From a virus, in IMG/VR virus record IMGVR_UViG_3300044634_001245, positions 1-32,499 of that record: a stretch of DNA of 32,499 nt; one strand, written 5' to 3'. Under the pieces are notes generated by a model. It saw only the letters and a program-made list of their open reading frames with translations, searched no databases and was not told the DNA's origin. Shown here piece after piece: positions 29,962 to 32,499 of this stretch (position 1 is the stretch's first letter; the number at the start of each line of letters is the position of its first letter). A program made the translations under genes and the position numbers.

Positions 29962-32499
29962 TTAGTTTGCTAGCCTCTTTGCATATTGTCTGCGACGAAT
30001 AGCCGATTCTTGTACCACACGTGCCATGATGTTGCGGCACTCAGTAGTATTGCGCAGGCCCAGTTCCGTAAATCGTTGATCCACATAGGCCTTGACCATT
30101 TCAGCACTTTTCTTGCTGTTGACACTTTCTAACATGCGGTCAATCTGTTCCAGTGTCTCTGCTACAGCTGGAGCCGCTGCTGCTATGCGCTTGTCAAGAT
30201 TGGCTTTTTCAGCAGGCGTTGGGCCGCCAGCAGTCACACGAGGTACTTTGGGTACACCAGGCGCTGCCAGTGCAGGTGAACTTGGTGCAGCAGGTGGCTT
30301 GACACTGTAGGTAGTTTTTGCGTAACCTTGTGGGCCAGCAAAATTTGGCGTCTTTGGTGCTGGTGCCGGTTTGGCATATTTTTCCATGCCAGGTAAATTT
30401 GACAGATTGGATGCGTTAAATCCTACTGGTGCAGTAGCTTGTGGCGTAGTATTGTCCGCGGCTGCTGCTTCGGGTTCTTTGTACCCGTACAAGGATGCCA
30501 GCTTGTCTTTTTCATAAGGCAGCTCGGTGTCAGGATCAATCAGGGCAGTAGCACCTGTTTGGATACCAGCTTTGCCTCCTGTGGTGTCAGCAGATTGTTC
30601 ACCAGCCAGTGTTGCTTGCAAAGCTTTGATTTCATCTTGCTTGGTAGCAATTTGTTTCTGTATGTCAGCAACTTTGGGAGTCATTATGTTGGTTTGCATT
30701 TTGTCAATGGCATCACCGCCTACATTTTGTACTCCGGTATTGAACCCGCGAGCTGCTGCACGACCTAGACCAGTAGTTGCACCACCAACAACAGAACCTA
30801 ATGCACCAGTAGTACCACCTGCGACATTAGCAACTCCGCGGCCTACACTTTGTATGCCTTTGCCAACTTCTGTGCCTGCTGCTCCAATATCAGAACCAAC
30901 GGTTTGTCCAGCTTTGCCAACAGTTTGCACACCTTTTTTTAGATCACCATATGTGTTTGCAGCAACATTGGACGCTTTGCTCAGTCCTGACTTTGTGGCA
31001 TTGTATGTTGCAGCCACTGGGTCAGCAATGACAGTTTTGCCTACCTGCTTGATTGCACCACCTAATGCTCCAGCGGCGTTGCCCACAGCGGCGCCTGTAT
31101 CTGCTACATTTTTTGTAAATTTATTAGCGCCTTTAGCAAACTTATTGGCGCCTTTTTGAATGTCTTTGAAACTGAGCTCGTCTAATTGGCTTTCCGCCAG
31201 CCCTTGCTGACCATACATATCAATCATTTGTTTAATATAGAAATTGTAATGACCACGACGACCATTAAATTCTCTATCGCCCAGCACAGTTTTTAGTGCA
31301 GCCACAGCATCACTTACTTCTGGACCACGCATTATTTTTAGTGCGTCAGTGACCAGTGAATCAACTCTCTGTGAGCCTTCCTCCACACCTTGGCCGCCCA
31401 TATTGCCCAATATTTGTTCAACTTGACGTACCCAACCACTTACATCACTGCTGCCAATTTCATCCGTATCGCCCACAAAGTCAGCAACTTCATCTACTGC
31501 CTGGCCAACTTTTTCTGGGCCGTACTTGCTCAGCAGGTCTAAGCGTTGCATTAAAATACGACGAATGATAGCACCGGCTACTGGGTTGTCTTCTTGGCCA
31601 GGATTGTCCAACATGCCTTCCGCCACACCTTGCTTCTTGTCCGCTTTTCGTGTTGCGGCGTTTGCTTGGGTGGTAATTGCGTACCACAAGCGATACTCAA
31701 CATCAGTATCAAATGTCTTGCCTGCCTTTTGGGCAGCGGCTTTTGCTCGTTTAGTAACTTCTGCGTTCGTAGATGAGCCTTCCGCCACACCTTGCTTTCT
31801 ATTATCCAATTTGGTAAACGCTTTAACAAAATTAGGACCACTTTTCATACGTTTTGCGTCACTGCGTTTTGTGGGATCCATTCTGTGCTTAAGGTTATCT
31901 CTATCTAATTTTGTTAGATAACTGGTTAGCGTAGCATCACTAACCTCCGCCACACCTTGCTTTTTAAGTTCGCCACCTGGCTTGCCTGTTTTAGAATATG
32001 TGCCTGTCAGTGCAGTTTCTGGTTTATTGTGTCCTGGCTTCTTGTCATCAAAATCTTTCTTGTATGCTTTTGACAATGCAATACCCTGAGTCTTTTCTTT
32101 GGAGCCTTCCGCCATACCTTGCTCGGACATTGAACTCAATTCAATGTAACCTTTTTGCTGTGCGTCACTCCATCTTGCCCATTCACGACCGTTGATCTCT
32201 ACTGTGGATCTACCAGTGACACCAATATAATCACTGTTATCATCATACTTTGAACTGTTGATATCATTGACTGCTTGTTCCCACTGTTTCTTGTCAGTGA
32301 AATACTTTTTCGTTTCTGCTTTTGGCAAGTTGATACCACGACCACCGTGCATGTGATCTACGTCAAACGGGAAAGGACCTTTGAATTGATAGCCTTCCGC
32401 CACACCTTGCTGTTTAGCTTTTGCTTGTGCTTCTTCTTTGCTGGGACTGAAGCCCTGTGACATCGCTGACTGTACTTGGTTAGGATACACAGTCACTTT
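29962..32499 (-). CDS. modular repeat protein with QGVAEG linkers, 5' end outside the window
   Basis: At least 844 codons, still open at the window edge. The first 435 residues are a chain of unrelated segments of about 54-96 aa separated by a seven-residue linker: QQGVAEG, EQGMAEG, KQGVAEV, KQGVAEG (twice), GQGVEEG and QQGLAES. The linkers fall about 96, 54, 55, 54, 80 and 62 residues apart. The remaining ~409 residues start with LDELSFKDIQKGANKFAKG, then a Gly/Ala/Val-rich amphipathic stretch like internal virion or tape-like proteins, a helix ADIQKQIATKQDEIKALQAT, a Pro/Ala-rich linker and a helical basic tail. Likely a virion or prohead-internal protein; function unknown. A GTG at 32494-32496 is the first alternative start but the frame extends upstream. 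Confidence 0.75.
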   Translation of the reverse strand, partial: KVTVYPNQVQSAMSQGFSPSKEEAQAKAKQQGVAEGYQFKGPFPFDVDHMHGGRGINLPKAETKKYFTDKKQWEQAVNDINSSKYDDNSDYIGVTGRSTVEINGREWARWSDAQQKGYIELSSMSEQGMAEGSKEKTQGIALSKAYKKDFDDKKPGHNKPETALTGTYSKTGKPGGELKKQGVAEVSDATLTSYLTKLDRDNLKHRMDPTKRSDAKRMKSGPNFVKAFTKLDNRKQGVAEGSSTNAEVTKRAKAAAQKAGKTFDTDVEYRLWYAITTQANAATRKADKKQGVAEGMLDNPGQEDNPVAGAIIRRILMQRLDLLSKYGPEKVGQAVDEVADFVGDTDEIGSSDVSGWVRQVEQILGNMGGQGVEEGSQRVDSLVTDALKIMRGPEVSDAVAALKTVLGDREFNGRRGHYNFYIKQMIDMYGQQGLAESQLDELSFKDIQKGANKFAKGANKFTKNVADTGAAVGNAAGALGGAIKQVGKTVIADPVAATYNATKSGLSKASNVAANTYGDLKKGVQTVGKAGQTVGSDIGAAGTEVGKGIQSVGRGVANVAGGTTGALGSVVGGATTGLGRAAARGFNTGVQNVGGDAIDKMQTNIMTPKVADIQKQIATKQDEIKALQATLAGEQSADTTGGKAGIQTGATALIDPDTELPYEKDKLASLYGYKEPEAAAADNTTPQATAPVGFNASNLSNLPGMEKYAKPAPAPKTPNFAGPQGYAKTTYSVKPPAAPSSPALAAPGVPKVPRVTAGGPTPAEKANLDKRIAAAAPAVAETLEQIDRMLESVNSKKSAEMVKAYVDQRFTELGLRNTTECRNIMARVVQESAIRRRQYAKRLAN
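31189..32412 (-). repeat. seven dispersed 21-base coding repeats encoding (K/Q)QGVAEG
   Basis: Copies lie at 32392-32412, 32104-32124, 31942-31962, 31777-31797, 31615-31635, 31375-31395 and 31189-31209. Plus-strand core TTCCGCCACACCTTGCT is identical in copies 1, 4 and 5 (in the order just listed); copies 2 and 3 differ at one base each; copies 6 and 7 are more diverged. Codons are held beyond what the amino acids require (CAA-GGT-GTG-GCG-GAA), so the DNA itself seems to have been spread or kept uniform by recombination. Confidence 0.85.

Noticed and set aside
30527-31159. 210-aa plus-strand open frame opposite the modular gene
   Set aside because: It is antisense to a Gly/Ala/Val-rich coding region, which commonly leaves the opposite strand open; its Pro/Ala/Thr-rich product has no recognisable domain.

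Overview
The window is a piece of a tailed-phage genome of the T4-like myovirus type, probably from an aquatic environmental phage. Four replication or late-transcription proteins point there: a family B DNA polymerase of gp43 type (24822-27485), a gp45-like sliding clamp (23130-23852), a T4 RNase H/FEN-like 5' nuclease (7153-8211) and a small DsbA-like DNA-binding protein (27558-27818). Nearly every gene is on the minus strand and joined to the next by ATGA or TAATG start/stop overlaps. A tRNA with an encoded CCA tail lies at the left edge. The host cannot be fixed from sequence alone; the promoters I can see are ordinary bacterial sigma70 types.

Read in the direction of transcription (right to left), the layout is as follows. 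(1) 29962-32499: the 3' part of a long modular gene carrying seven copies of a 21-base unit encoding (K/Q)QGVAEG. It is followed by a structured intergenic element, an unknown protein and a twitch/SPASM-type radical SAM protein. (2) 20313-27818: DsbA-like protein, DNA polymerase, a methyltransferase-like protein, the sliding clamp, a DpdA/TGT-like transglycosylase and two or three small partner genes. (3) 15534-20313: a sugar and glycosyltransferase block (GT-B enzyme, GalE, a truncated DegT-type aminotransferase, a fucosyltransferase-like protein and an AT-rich unknown). (4) 9580-15468: 7-deazaguanine synthesis genes folE, queD and queE interleaved with a HIT protein, a GT2 glycosyltransferase, two enzymes (methyltransferase, SGNH hydrolase) and a cytidylyltransferase. 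(5) 4086-9569: two SGNH-like proteins, the FEN nuclease, a MazG-like pyrophosphohydrolase, a Bax-inhibitor-1 membrane protein and a run of small phage genes. (6) 1413-4106: an island with two plus-strand genes of the same glycosyltransferase-like family as 15534-16610. (7) 1-1219: a GIY-YIG nuclease, two tandem small paralogues, one orphan and the tRNA.

The main biological story is DNA-base hypermodification. FolE, QueD and QueE make 7-carboxy-7-deazaguanine from GTP, and the DpdA-like enzyme would swap a 7-deazaguanine base into phage DNA. QueC, which converts the carboxy form to preQ0, is not in the window. An additional T-fold protein and a second conserved protein are translationally coupled to the DpdA-like gene. 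The second story is the QGVAEG gene, which looks like a shuffled series of cassettes joined by a linker conserved at the nucleotide level and resembling a prohead-protease cleavage site.

Regulation visible in the sequence: six promoter-like pairs, each with exactly 17 bp between the hexamers, lie ahead of the tRNA and the GIY-YIG, queD, folE, clamp and dsbA-like genes. Several genes lack a ribosome binding site and have a TATA-like box directly before the start codon, suggesting leaderless messages. No stretch longer than 300 bases lacks a gene; the longest gap is 1220-1412.
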